DNA from: Bacteroidota bacterium
GTDB taxonomy: Bacteria > Bacteroidota > Ignavibacteria > Ignavibacteriales > Ignavibacteriaceae
Assembly: GCA_024278655.1 (NCBI GenBank)
Contig: JAJRSV010000217.1
Span: forward strand, 1-12,509
Reading direction: 5' to 3'
Length of the DNA: 12,509 bases
Part shown: positions 6,115 through 12,509 of the stretch, piece after piece
Numbering within the stretch: the first letter of the stretch is position 1
How the letters are laid out: the number at the start of each line of letters is the position of its first letter
The notes under the pieces: model-generated
Database searches by the model: none
Told to the model about the DNA's origin: nothing
What the model saw: only the letters and a program-made list of their open reading frames with translations
Translations under genes and position numbers: made by a program

Positions 6115-6876
6115 TTGTTTGTTATTAAATCGCCTGTAACTGAAACAAAACAATTACAAGAAAATATATTTCTCCAGAAAATTCATTGCCCTGAAATTGC
6201 ATCTGTAATAAAGGCGGGTCAGTTTCTCAATGTCCGGGTATTGGAATCTACATATCCGTTGCTCCGCCGTCCTTTCAGCATTTGTGATGTTGAAGACGAT
6301 TACATCTACTTGCTCTTTAATGTAATGGGAGAAGGCACAATAATTTTATCGCACAAACCCGAAGGCGCGTTAATCGATTTACTCGGACCTCTCGGAAAAG
6401 GATTTAATACTGAAGATGATTACGAACTTGCGGTTATTGCCGCAGGCGGTTTGGGTGCGGCTCCTTTTCCGTTTCTAACTAAAGAGCTTAAAGACAAAAA
6501 AGAGATAAAAACATTTGTCGGCGGCAGAAGCAAAAGCGATGTAATTACTTATGGAATGATCAATGTTTCGGTAGCAACAGATGACGGTTCGGCAGGGTAT
6601 AAAGGAACCGTTGTAGATTTGATGAGAGAAAATTTACAGGAACTAAAATCAAAAAAAATAAAAGTGTTTGCCTGCGGTCCCACACCGATGCTCCGTGCAG
6701 TTAAAGAATTTTGTGTCGAAAATGATTTCAACTGCGAGGTCTCAACCGAATGCGCAATGGCTTGCGGCTTCGGAATCTGTCAGGGGTGTCCGATTGAATC
6801 GGCAAACGAAAAGGATAAGTACCTGTTAGTGTGCAAAGATGGTCCCGTGTTCAACATTAAAGATGTTATGTTATGA
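6115..6876 (+). CDS. pyrK: Dihydroorotate dehydrogenase B, electron-transfer subunit (PyrK)
   Basis: A 253-residue FAD and [2Fe-2S] protein that takes electrons from the PyrD subunit and passes them to NAD+, in pyrimidine synthesis. Domains follow the ferredoxin reductase plan: FAD-binding barrel with RRPFSI (51-56), NAD-binding domain with AAGGLGAAPF (109-118) and FACGPTPML (185-193), then the iron-sulfur region with Cys217, Cys222, Cys225 and Cys240 (C-X4-C-X2-C-X14-C), ending in CKDGPVF. An additional Cys213 lies just before. The start is TTG at 6115: an in-frame TAA at 6109-6111 rules out anything upstream, GAGG at 6104-6107 is 7 bases away, and the next in-frame ATG would remove the FAD domain. 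The stop overlaps the pyrD start (ATGA), as expected for two subunits of one complex. Confidence 0.95.
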   Translation: MFVIKSPVTETKQLQENIFLQKIHCPEIASVIKAGQFLNVRVLESTYPLLRRPFSICDVEDDYIYLLFNVMGEGTIILSHKPEGALIDLLGPLGKGFNTEDDYELAVIAAGGLGAAPFPFLTKELKDKKEIKTFVGGRSKSDVITYGMINVSVATDDGSAGYKGTVVDLMRENLQELKSKKIKVFACGPTPMLRAVKEFCVENDFNCEVSTECAMACGFGICQGCPIESANEKDKYLLVCKDGPVFNIKDVML

Positions 6877-7796
6877 GCAAAGTCGATTTATCCGTAAATA
6901 TCGGACCGCTGAAGTTAAGAAACCCGGTAATGCTTGCATCGGGCACCGTGGGTTACGGCACTGAGATATCGGAGTTTACCGATTTAAATACAATCGGAGC
7001 GATTGTAACAAAATCGTTAAGCTTAAAACCGCGCAAAGGCAATCCGCCGCAGCGCATTGTTGAAACACCGTCGGGAATGCTGAATGCAATCGGTCTTGCA
7101 AACGTCGGTGTCGAAGCATTCATTAAAGAAAAAATACCGTTCCTTAAAAATTATGATGTGCCTTTAATCTGCAACATAGCGGCAAGCACAATTGAAGAGT
7201 ACGTTGAGTGCACAAAAATTCTTACCGGAGAAGAAACAATTAAAGCTTTCGAGATAAATGTTTCGTGTCCGAATGTTAAAGAAGGCGGGTTGCAGTTCGG
7301 TAACGATGTGAAAGCCGTAGGCAAAGTAACCGAAATGGTTCGGGCGGTTACAGACAAACCGCTTATAATAAAACTATCACCTAACGTTTCGTACATTTGG
7401 GAATTTGCAGACGCCGTAAAAAAAGAAGGCGGCGATGCTGTATCGGCAATAAATACCGTAGTCGGTTCGGCGTTCGACATCTACACTAAAAAACCGAAAC
7501 TCTTTAATGTAAACGGCGGACTTTCAGGACCTGCAATAAAACCGGTTGCAATTGCCAAAGTGTTGGAAATATCACGCAAAGTAGATATTCCGGTAATCGG
7601 AATCGGCGGAATAATGAACTGGAAAGACGTAATAGAATTTATGATTGCTGGAGCAAGTGCGGTTCAAATAGGAACGCTTAATTTTATCGATCCTACCGCC
7701 GCCGGAAAAATGGTGGGTGAACTGGAACAGTATTGTGAACAGATGAATATTAAACGAATTTCAGAATTAACAGCTTCTTACGATATAGAAGAATAA
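6873..7796 (+). CDS. pyrD: Dihydroorotate dehydrogenase B, catalytic subunit (class 1B PyrD)
   Basis: A 307-residue FMN-dependent TIM-barrel enzyme that oxidises dihydroorotate to orotate, the fourth step of UMP synthesis. Landmarks: NPVMLASGTVGYG (17-29), TKSLSLKPRKGNPP (46-59) with the FMN-contacting Lys47, NAIGLAN (71-77), NVSCPNVKEGG (129-139) with catalytic base Cys132, IIKLSP (165-170), NGGLSGPAIKP (214-224) and the phosphate-binding GIGGIMNWKD (243-252). The Cys catalytic base (Ser in membrane-bound class 2 enzymes) and the adjacent pyrK identify the soluble, NAD-coupled class 1B form. The 4-base overlap with pyrK and 1-base overlap with folC indicate coupled translation. Confidence 0.97.
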   Translation: MSKVDLSVNIGPLKLRNPVMLASGTVGYGTEISEFTDLNTIGAIVTKSLSLKPRKGNPPQRIVETPSGMLNAIGLANVGVEAFIKEKIPFLKNYDVPLICNIAASTIEEYVECTKILTGEETIKAFEINVSCPNVKEGGLQFGNDVKAVGKVTEMVRAVTDKPLIIKLSPNVSYIWEFADAVKKEGGDAVSAINTVVGSAFDIYTKKPKLFNVNGGLSGPAIKPVAIAKVLEISRKVDIPVIGIGGIMNWKDVIEFMIAGASAVQIGTLNFIDPTAAGKMVGELEQYCEQMNIKRISELTASYDIEE

Positions 7797-9046
7797 TGGA
7801 TATTGAATCATCATTAGAAAAGTTATTTGCGCTTCACACTTTCGGTGTTAAGTTAGGACTGGATAACGTAAAAGGGTTTCTTAATCATTTAAACAATCCG
7901 CAGGATAATTTAAAAGCTATCCACATTGCCGGTTCGAACGGAAAGGGAAGCACGGCAGCTTTTATTGCAAGTATTCTGATGGAATGTGATTACAACGTTG
8001 GATTATATACATCGCCTCACTTCGTTAAGTTTAACGAAAGGATAATGATTAACGGCAGGCAGATTCCTGATAAAATTGTAGCTGAGTTTATTGATCATCA
8101 TTGGGAATATATAACCGAACATAAACTAACATTTTTTGAAGTTACAACCGCAATGGCTTTTCAGTACTTTAATGATAATAACGTTGATTATGCTGTAATA
8201 GAAACCGGACTGGGCGGAAGGTTGGACGCAACAAATGTACTTAATCCATTAGCCGCGGTAATTACTTCAATCAACCTGGAGCATGTAAATATTTTAGGCG
8301 ATAAAATCGAACAGATAGCAAAAGAAAAAGCCGAAATAATTAAGCCGGGTGCTAAAGTGTTCACGGGCTTTTTACCGGACGAAGCCGACAAAGTTATCGA
8401 GCAAAAATGTAAAAATGAAAATTGCGAACTCTTCAGGTTGGAAGAATATCTGAACGAAACGGAAAACAAAGTAGAACTTTACACCGAAGAAATCGAAATA
8501 GATAAGTGGGAAATTCCGCTGAAAGGGGAGTATCAGAAGCATAATGCGGCACTTGCGGCACTAACTGTAACAAAAACGCTTTTGACCGATGATATAAACT
8601 GTGTTGAGTTTGGTATAAAAAATGTTGTGAATAATACCGGAATACAAGGGAGATATGAATATTATCATAAAAACCCGGCTGTTATTTTCGATTCTGCACA
8701 TAATTCTTCCGGCATCAGCAAGTTCTTAACCGAATTCAAACAGGAAAAAGGTAACTACTTAAAAAGTTCCGTGCTATTCGGAGTGATGAAAGACAAAGCT
8801 GTTGACGAGATGCTTAAGCTTTTGGATGATGTGTTCGATAATATTTATCTAACCCAAATTAATTATGAAAGATCTGCAACCATAGACGAATTAAAAGAAA
8901 TATGTGATGCAAATCATATAGAAGTCGGAGTGGTAACGGAACCGGTAAAATTCGTAAAAGAGTTTATAACCGAAACAAGTAAGGAATGCCTGGTAATATT
9001 GGGAAGTATGTATTTATTGGGTGAGGTTAAAAAAGGTCTCTTGTGA
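7796..9046 (+). CDS. folC: Folylpolyglutamate synthase / dihydrofolate synthase (FolC)
   Basis: A 416-residue Mur-ligase-fold enzyme that joins glutamate to dihydropteroate and/or folates with ATP. Landmarks: P-loop GSNGKGST (46-53), LYTSPHFVKFNERI (70-83), ETGLGGRLDATN (136-147), ITSINLEH (156-163) with the metal-binding His, KEKAEIIKPG (176-185), QGRYE (284-288) and the C-domain motif FDSAHNSSG (298-306). That last motif usually reads DGAHNP in FolC; the His-Asn core is kept while Gly and Pro are replaced by Ser. Motifs alone cannot say whether the enzyme has one or both activities. Its ATG shares a base with the pyrD stop, placing it third in a pyrK-pyrD-folC operon, and its TGA overlaps a small candidate ORF. 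Confidence 0.94.
   Translation: MDIESSLEKLFALHTFGVKLGLDNVKGFLNHLNNPQDNLKAIHIAGSNGKGSTAAFIASILMECDYNVGLYTSPHFVKFNERIMINGRQIPDKIVAEFIDHHWEYITEHKLTFFEVTTAMAFQYFNDNNVDYAVIETGLGGRLDATNVLNPLAAVITSINLEHVNILGDKIEQIAKEKAEIIKPGAKVFTGFLPDEADKVIEQKCKNENCELFRLEEYLNETENKVELYTEEIEIDKWEIPLKGEYQKHNAALAALTVTKTLLTDDINCVEFGIKNVVNNTGIQGRYEYYHKNPAVIFDSAHNSSGISKFLTEFKQEKGNYLKSSVLFGVMKDKAVDEMLKLLDDVFDNIYLTQINYERSATIDELKEICDANHIEVGVVTEPVKFVKEFITETSKECLVILGSMYLLGEVKKGLL
9025..9037. repeat. 13-bp direct repeat GGTTAAAAAAGGT, copy 1
   Basis: GGTTAAAAAAGGT lies inside the last codons of folC. An identical copy is at 9161-9173, 136 bases downstream, so the two flank the rho promoter. This copy also supplies the AAAAGG that could act as ribosome binding site for the small ORF at 9046. 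Confidence 0.4.
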
Positions 9047-9207
9047 TGAATTTACTTGACATTAAACAGTATAAAAGTTATGTTTCGATATACCACGTGT
9101 TCCTTTCAACACCAAAAGCAAAAAATTTATTAATAATAAATATCCCCGAGATTCATATCCGGTTAAAAAAGGTTTTTACAATTTATCTAACTAATCTACA
9201 AACATAA
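9046..9207 (+). CDS. Candidate 53-residue small ORF coupled to folC (doubtful)
   Basis: The folC stop overlaps an ATG (TGATG), opening a 53-codon frame that ends in TAA at 9205-9207, 13 bases before rho. AAAAGG at 9031-9036 lies 9 bases upstream of the ATG, acceptable ribosome-binding spacing. The predicted peptide begins MNLLDIKQYKSYVSIYHV and is rich in Lys, Ile, Leu and Tyr, as expected from translating AT-rich non-coding DNA; I recognise no motif. The well-formed rho promoter and leader lie within the same bases, which argues against a gene. It is recorded because nothing rules it out and because a leader peptide before rho would be of interest. Confidence 0.2.
   Translation: MNLLDIKQYKSYVSIYHVFLSTPKAKNLLIINIPEIHIRLKKVFTIYLTNLQT
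9056..9084 (+). promoter_or_regulatory. Sigma70-type promoter of rho
   Basis: TTGACA (9056-9061), a perfect -35 box, is followed after exactly 17 bases by TATGTT (9079-9084), which matches four of six positions of TATAAT. Transcription would start near 9091 and give a leader of about 130 bases before rho. It lies just after the folC stop. Confidence 0.6.
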
Positions 9208-9220
9208 ATAGGGTCAAGTT
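9091..9220 (+). promoter_or_regulatory. C-rich, G-poor untranslated leader of rho
   Basis: Between the predicted transcription start and the ribosome binding site (9091-9210) I count about 23 C against 9 G, with no strong stem. Unstructured C-over-G RNA is the known preference of Rho loading (rut) sites, and in E. coli rho is controlled by Rho-dependent termination in its own leader. Autoregulation here is an inference. AGGG at 9210-9213 is the rho Shine-Dalgarno, 7 bases before the ATG. Confidence 0.35.
9161..9173. repeat. 13-bp direct repeat GGTTAAAAAAGGT, copy 2
   Basis: This second exact copy lies in the rho leader and is followed by TTTTTACA. The A6-GG-T5 core cannot form a stable hairpin because the loop is too short. 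Function unknown. Confidence 0.4.
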
Positions 9221-10474
9221 ATGCCAATGGACATTTCTGAACTCAAGTCGAAAAAAATCGTTGAATTAAACGAGATCGCTAAAGACCTGAACATTTCCGG
9301 TTATAGTGATTTAAGAAAACAAGAGTTGATATTTAAAATTCTGGAAGCACAAACCGCTAAAGACGGATTAACCTTTTCGAAAGGTGTGCTTGAAGTGCTG
9401 CCCGATGGTTACGGTTTTCTTCGTTCGTCCGATTATAATTACCTGCCGTCCCCCGATGATATATACGTATCGCCATCGCAAATTAAAAAATTCAGTTTAC
9501 GCACGGGTGATTTTGTCAGCGGTCAGGTTCGTCCGCCCAAAGAAGGTGAAAGATTTTTTGCCCTCTTAAGGGTTGAAGCGGTAAACGGCATCGAACCCGA
9601 TAAAGTAAGGGGAAGAACATTATTCGATAATCTTACTCCTGTTTATCCGACTAAAAGAATCGATCTCGAAACCGCTCCCGGTGAATACTCGATGCGTATT
9701 ATGAACCTGCTTGCACCCATAGGCAAGGGACAGCGTGGTTTGATTGTATCGCCTCCGAAAAGCGGTAAAACCGTATTGCTTCAGAAAATAGCAAATTCGG
9801 TTTCGAGGAATCATCCCGAAATAAAAATAATCGTTCTGCTTATTGATGAACGTCCCGAAGAAGTTACTGATATGGAACGTTCGGTTCAGGGAGAAGTAAT
9901 CAGTTCAACCTTCGATGAACCGGCTGAGCGCCACGTGCAGGTTGCCGATATGGTTATCGAAAAATCGAAACGAATGGTTGAAGCCGGTGAAGATGTTGTA
10001 ATTCTGCTCGATAGTATTACACGTCTTGCAAGAGCACATAATATTGTTGCTCCTCATAGCGGAAGAATTCTTTCGGGTGGTGTCGATTCAAACGCACTTC
10101 AAAAACCGAAAAGATTTTTCGGCGCTGCACGTAACACCGAAGAAGCAGGCAGCTTAACTATTATTGCTACCGCATTGATTGATACGGGAAGCAGAATGGA
10201 TGATGTTATTTTCGAAGAGTTCAAAGGCACGGGTAATATGGAACTTGTTCTTAACCGCGATTTAAGCGACAGAAGAATATTCCCTGCAATTGATGTGAAC
10301 CGTTCGGGAACCAGAAAAGAAGAACTGCTGCTTACCGAAGATGAACTTTCCAAGATTTGGATTCTTCGTAAGGTTCTTAGTGAATTTTCGCCGATCGAAG
10401 CTATGGAATTCTTACTGGATAAGATGAGAGGAACAAAGAACAACAAAGAGTTCCTTCTGAATATGAACAACTGA
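9221..10474 (+). CDS. rho: Transcription termination factor Rho
   Basis: A 417-residue hexameric RNA helicase that ends transcription of untranslated RNA; nearly the same length as E. coli Rho (419). The N-terminal helical Rho_N domain covers about 1-45. The cold-shock-like RNA-binding domain (about 52-122) includes LEVLPDGYGFLRS (57-69). The RecA-like ATPase has GKGQRGLIVSPPKSGKT (168-184, Walker A), DERPEEVTDM (209-218), ILLDSITRLARAHN (261-274, Walker B with Asp264), Q-loop region SGGVDSNALQKPKRFFGAARN (285-305) and NRSGTRKEE (360-368) with the arginine finger at about Arg365. It lacks the long N-terminal insertion of some Bacteroidota and actinobacterial Rho proteins. ATG 9221 was chosen because AGGG lies 7 bases upstream; ATG 9227 is in frame but 13 bases away. 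The Asp-Ser-Ile-Thr-Arg stretch important for bicyclomycin binding is intact. Confidence 0.98.
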   Translation: MPMDISELKSKKIVELNEIAKDLNISGYSDLRKQELIFKILEAQTAKDGLTFSKGVLEVLPDGYGFLRSSDYNYLPSPDDIYVSPSQIKKFSLRTGDFVSGQVRPPKEGERFFALLRVEAVNGIEPDKVRGRTLFDNLTPVYPTKRIDLETAPGEYSMRIMNLLAPIGKGQRGLIVSPPKSGKTVLLQKIANSVSRNHPEIKIIVLLIDERPEEVTDMERSVQGEVISSTFDEPAERHVQVADMVIEKSKRMVEAGEDVVILLDSITRLARAHNIVAPHSGRILSGGVDSNALQKPKRFFGAARNTEEAGSLTIIATALIDTGSRMDDVIFEEFKGTGNMELVLNRDLSDRRIFPAIDVNRSGTRKEELLLTEDELSKIWILRKVLSEFSPIEAMEFLLDKMRGTKNNKEFLLNMNN

Positions 10475-10487
10475 TATCGGCAAAACC

Positions 10488-10509
10488 AGGCAGAGGCAGA
10501 TAGTATAAT
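10488..10509 (+). promoter_or_regulatory. Candidate promoter region with tandem AGGCAG and TATAAT
   Basis: The 100-base gap between rho and the next gene holds a perfect -10 box TATAAT at 10504-10509. There is no good -35 box at 16-18 bases (the sequence there is CAAAAC). Just upstream AGGCAG is repeated in tandem (10488-10499), where an activator could act. No hairpin terminator is seen after rho, so read-through from rho is also possible. Confidence 0.3.
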
Positions 10510-10530
10510 CCCTTCTGAATTGTGTTGAAT

Positions 10531-10543
10531 GGAATATTATTCC
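10531..10543. promoter_or_regulatory. 13-bp palindrome GGAATA-T-TATTCC (possible operator)
   Basis: A perfect 6+1+6 inverted repeat between the candidate -10 box and the GTG start of the GWxTD gene. In RNA the one-base centre prevents a stable hairpin at full length, so a DNA-binding dimer site is the likelier reading if it is functional. GAGGG follows at 10544-10548, but 26 bases from the start codon, too far to serve it. Confidence 0.3.
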
Positions 10544-10574
10544 GAGGGTAAATTGCAATAAAAAAACTCATAAC

Positions 10575-11849
10575 GTGAAAAAATTATTCTTTATTCTCCC
10601 GTTGCTGACTGCGTTGACATTTGCGCAGGCGGGACACAAATTAAGAAGAGGCATTTATTTTAATCAATTAATGCCTACGGTTCAGGTTTTACCCGTATCT
10701 GCTTCAAGCATAAGAATATTTTATCTCTATCGCATACCTTACGATCTACTGGTATTCCAAAGGGATAAAAACGGGTTTTCATCTTCTTTGAGAATTCAAA
10801 TTGAAGTAAACGAAGACGACAAATTCGTAACCCGCGAAATGAAAGAAATTACTGTATCGGTTGCCGATTTCGAAAGAACCGAATCGGGCGATGAATGCAT
10901 TCAGGGGTTTATCACATTCGATCTTCCCCCGGGGAATTATTTATTTAAAGGAACCGCTGCCGATCTTAACTCAAACAAAGAACTAACAATACTGCCGGTT
11001 GAAGTTAAGGGCATAGAAGGTTTTGAGAAGGGAATATACCGTCCGATAATTATAAATGCCGGTACCAAATGCAACGGCAAGAATTTTCCGAACATTGTAA
11101 ACCGGGGCGGCAGCATTCCTTATTCTTCAATAGACTATCAGGTTGTTATACCCGTTCGTGATACTACGGTTCAATATTTAACCGTAACATTGCGCAACGG
11201 CGACGATGAATTATTCACGCGAAAAATTGATGAGGTATATACAACCGGTCTTTCAATTTCGGTTTGTGAAGAGAAACTTTTTATTTCGAAAAACGATTCG
11301 ATGCTGACTACGAAAAATTTTATCCTTCGTAATTTCAGCCGGTCGCTGGACGAGGGAGTCTATTTGCTGGCAATTAAACTGAATGAAGAAGATGAAGATG
11401 AAGATGAAATAAATTTTCCGTTAGCCGTAAAATGGATAGACAAACCTATCTCGCTGCGGAATGCAGAGTTTGCAATTGAAATGCTCAAATACATCGAAGA
11501 AGACTCTGTTATTTCGAGGTTACTGGATGCGGATGATTATACAAAAGCACTTTACAACTACTGGAAGAAATATGACCCTACTCCCGCAACATCTTTTAAC
11601 GAACTGATGGCTGAATTTTATTCGCGTATTGACTACGCCGCTCTTGAATTCAGAGGGTTGGCAAAGAAGAACGGGATTACTACCGACAGGGGTAAGATTT
11701 ATATTAAGTACGGTGAACCGGATAAGATTGAAAGATATTCAAATGAAAACGGATATATGATTGAAAAGTGGACTTATAAAAATCCTGATAAAAAGTTCAT
11801 ATTCGTCGATAAGCAGGGAACCGGAAACTTTATTCTTGTAGAGGGATAA
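10575..11849 (+). CDS. Secreted GWxTD-domain family protein
   Basis: A 424-residue exported protein of unknown function. Residues 1-19 (MKKLFFILPLLTALTFAQA) form a clear signal peptide, with likely cleavage after Ala17 or Ala19 and no lipobox Cys. The middle is beta-rich. An acidic run is at about 270-279. The C-terminal 65 residues have the conserved GWxTD-domain block: TDRGKIYIKYGEPDKI (370-385), then EKWTYKNPDKKFIFVD (397-412), then GTGNFILVEG. The motif that names the family reads GITTD (367-371), with Ile for Trp. The family is known from Bacteroidota, Ignavibacteria, Acidobacteria and relatives, often as envelope proteins, without an assigned activity. The start is GTG at 10575; it has no nearby Shine-Dalgarno, but the signal peptide begins exactly there and no in-frame ATG or GTG precedes it in the gap. 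Its stop shares a base with the pdxA start. Confidence 0.85.
   Translation: MKKLFFILPLLTALTFAQAGHKLRRGIYFNQLMPTVQVLPVSASSIRIFYLYRIPYDLLVFQRDKNGFSSSLRIQIEVNEDDKFVTREMKEITVSVADFERTESGDECIQGFITFDLPPGNYLFKGTAADLNSNKELTILPVEVKGIEGFEKGIYRPIIINAGTKCNGKNFPNIVNRGGSIPYSSIDYQVVIPVRDTTVQYLTVTLRNGDDELFTRKIDEVYTTGLSISVCEEKLFISKNDSMLTTKNFILRNFSRSLDEGVYLLAIKLNEEDEDEDEINFPLAVKWIDKPISLRNAEFAIEMLKYIEEDSVISRLLDADDYTKALYNYWKKYDPTPATSFNELMAEFYSRIDYAALEFRGLAKKNGITTDRGKIYIKYGEPDKIERYSNENGYMIEKWTYKNPDKKFIFVDKQGTGNFILVEG
11388..11405 (+). repeat. Short tandem repeat (GAAGAT)x3 inside the GWxTD gene
   Basis: Three perfect GAAGAT units encode alternating Glu-Asp within the acidic run (residues about 272-277). Because the unit is six bases, gain or loss of a copy would keep the frame and only change the length of the acidic stretch. 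It is too short to call a phase-variable tract. Confidence 0.5.
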
Positions 11850-12509
11850 TGAACAGTTTTGTATTTACATGCGGCGATATTAACGGGATCGGTCCCGAAA
11901 TAGTTATCAAAACGCTAAACAAAGTTACTGCACAACACCCGCAAGACAAATTCTATTTTGTTTGTCCCGCAAAAGTTTTCCTAGATATTTCATTAACAAC
12001 CCGTCCTTCATTTGAGTTTGAGATAGTAAAGAAACTTCCAAAAGAATCATCGGCACAGGTATTAATATTAAGTAAGAAAAACTATCCGCATAGTCCGGGT
12101 AAACTTACAGTGGCGGCGGGTAAGGCGGCTTTTGAATCTCTTGAAACATCATTCGGTTTGTGGCAGAAGAAAAAAGTCGATGCTATAATAACCGCTCCAA
12201 TTTCTAAGCAGGCAATAAATTCAGCCGGATATAAATTTATAGGACAAACGGAAATGTTTGCCGAATGGACCGGTACAAAAAATTATGCAATGATGTTCCT
12301 TTCAGCAAAGCTGAATGCCGCATTAGCAACAATTCATTCTCCGTTAAAGAAAGTCCCGAACCTTATTAAATCAAATAAGTTAACTAATGTTATTAATCTT
12401 GTTTATAATACTTTAACTGTTGATTTAGGGTACAATGATCCGAAAATTGCCGTGCTCGGATTAAATCCACATGCCGGCGAAGACGGTTTAATCGGTGATG
12501 AGGAAATAA
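11849..12509 (+). CDS. pdxA: 4-hydroxythreonine-4-phosphate dehydrogenase PdxA, N-terminal part (3' end outside window)
   Basis: The frame is open from ATG 11849 to the window end, giving the first 220 residues of an enzyme usually about 330 long. PdxA oxidises 4-phosphohydroxy-L-threonine with NAD in the DXP-dependent route to pyridoxal phosphate. Landmarks: TCGDINGIGPEI (7-18), the signature start in its Bacteroidota-like form; AAGKAAFESL (89-98); TAPISKQAI (115-123); FIGQTEMFAE (130-139); ATIHSPLKKV (160-169) with metal ligand His163; and GLNPHAGEDGLIGDEE (204-219) with metal ligand His208. The family normally has GHTE where this protein has GQTE (132-135), so the substrate-contacting His is Gln133. 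The ATG shares a base with the stop of the GWxTD gene; GAGGG at 11841-11845 is the likely ribosome binding site, unusually close at 3 bases. Confidence 0.93.
   Translation, partial: MNSFVFTCGDINGIGPEIVIKTLNKVTAQHPQDKFYFVCPAKVFLDISLTTRPSFEFEIVKKLPKESSAQVLILSKKNYPHSPGKLTVAAGKAAFESLETSFGLWQKKKVDAIITAPISKQAINSAGYKFIGQTEMFAEWTGTKNYAMMFLSAKLNAALATIHSPLKKVPNLIKSNKLTNVINLVYNTLTVDLGYNDPKIAVLGLNPHAGEDGLIGDEEI

Noticed and set aside
9161..9177. A6-GG-T5 stretch in the rho leader as a hairpin terminator
   Set aside because: The loop would be two bases with a pure A-T stem, so it cannot form a stable terminator.
10099..10470. 123-codon minus-strand frame inside rho, rich in Ser and Leu
   Set aside because: The Ser/Leu bias is what the complement of a Glu/Arg/Asp-rich coding region gives; no motif seen.
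11388..11405. Phase-variable repeat tract
   Set aside because: Only three hexamer units, and a unit of six bases cannot shift the frame.

Overview
The window holds a compact stretch of bacterial chromosome, about 40% GC by eye, with every supportable gene on the + strand. I see no tRNA, rRNA, CRISPR array, insertion sequence or phage gene. A GWxTD-type secreted protein, a PdxA beginning with a GDINGIGPEI motif, and a promoter resembling TTTG-N19-TAnnTTTG point to the Bacteroidota/Chlorobi lineage. My best guess, not proven from one window, is an Ignavibacteria-type bacterium.

Layout. (1) Bases 1-3160 are an overlapping operon: the 3' end of scpA, scpB (both chromosome-condensation partners of SMC), an RluB/RsuA-type rRNA pseudouridine synthase, and lysyl-tRNA synthetase. 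It ends at a hairpin-plus-T-tract terminator (3165-3211). The T-tract of that terminator is also one arm of a second perfect 12-bp inverted repeat. (2) Bases 3381-5968 carry an unrecognised helical protein, GDP-mannose pyrophosphorylase (manC), and an RpiB-type sugar-phosphate isomerase. The isomerase has an EutQ-like N-terminal extension and Asp in place of the usual catalytic Cys. (3) Bases 6115-9046 are pyrK-pyrD-folC, tightly overlapping. They cover the NAD-linked dihydroorotate dehydrogenase and folate/folylpolyglutamate synthesis, so nucleotide and one-carbon metabolism. (4) Bases 9221-10474 are the termination factor gene rho, behind a well-formed TTGACA-N17-TATGTT promoter and a C-rich, G-poor leader. 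(5) From 10575 to the end come a GWxTD-family secreted protein (in which the name-giving Trp is Ile) and the start of pdxA (vitamin B6 synthesis), which runs off the window.

Most gene junctions are overlaps of 1 to 29 bases (TAATG, TAGTG, ATGA and longer), so translational coupling is likely to be the main link inside each operon. The four intergenic gaps are all under 225 bases, but they hold most of the less expected structure: palindromes, a minimal AUG-GUU-UAA-AUG start region, repeats and the rho leader.

The window is mostly housekeeping, and I see no clear new multi-gene system. The best leads are the altered RpiB-like enzyme with its fused domain, the unknown protein with a possible degenerate phosphotransfer (HPt-like) domain, the altered active-site residue in PdxA, and the GITTD variant of the GWxTD motif. 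All family assignments were made by reading motifs; no database search was run.
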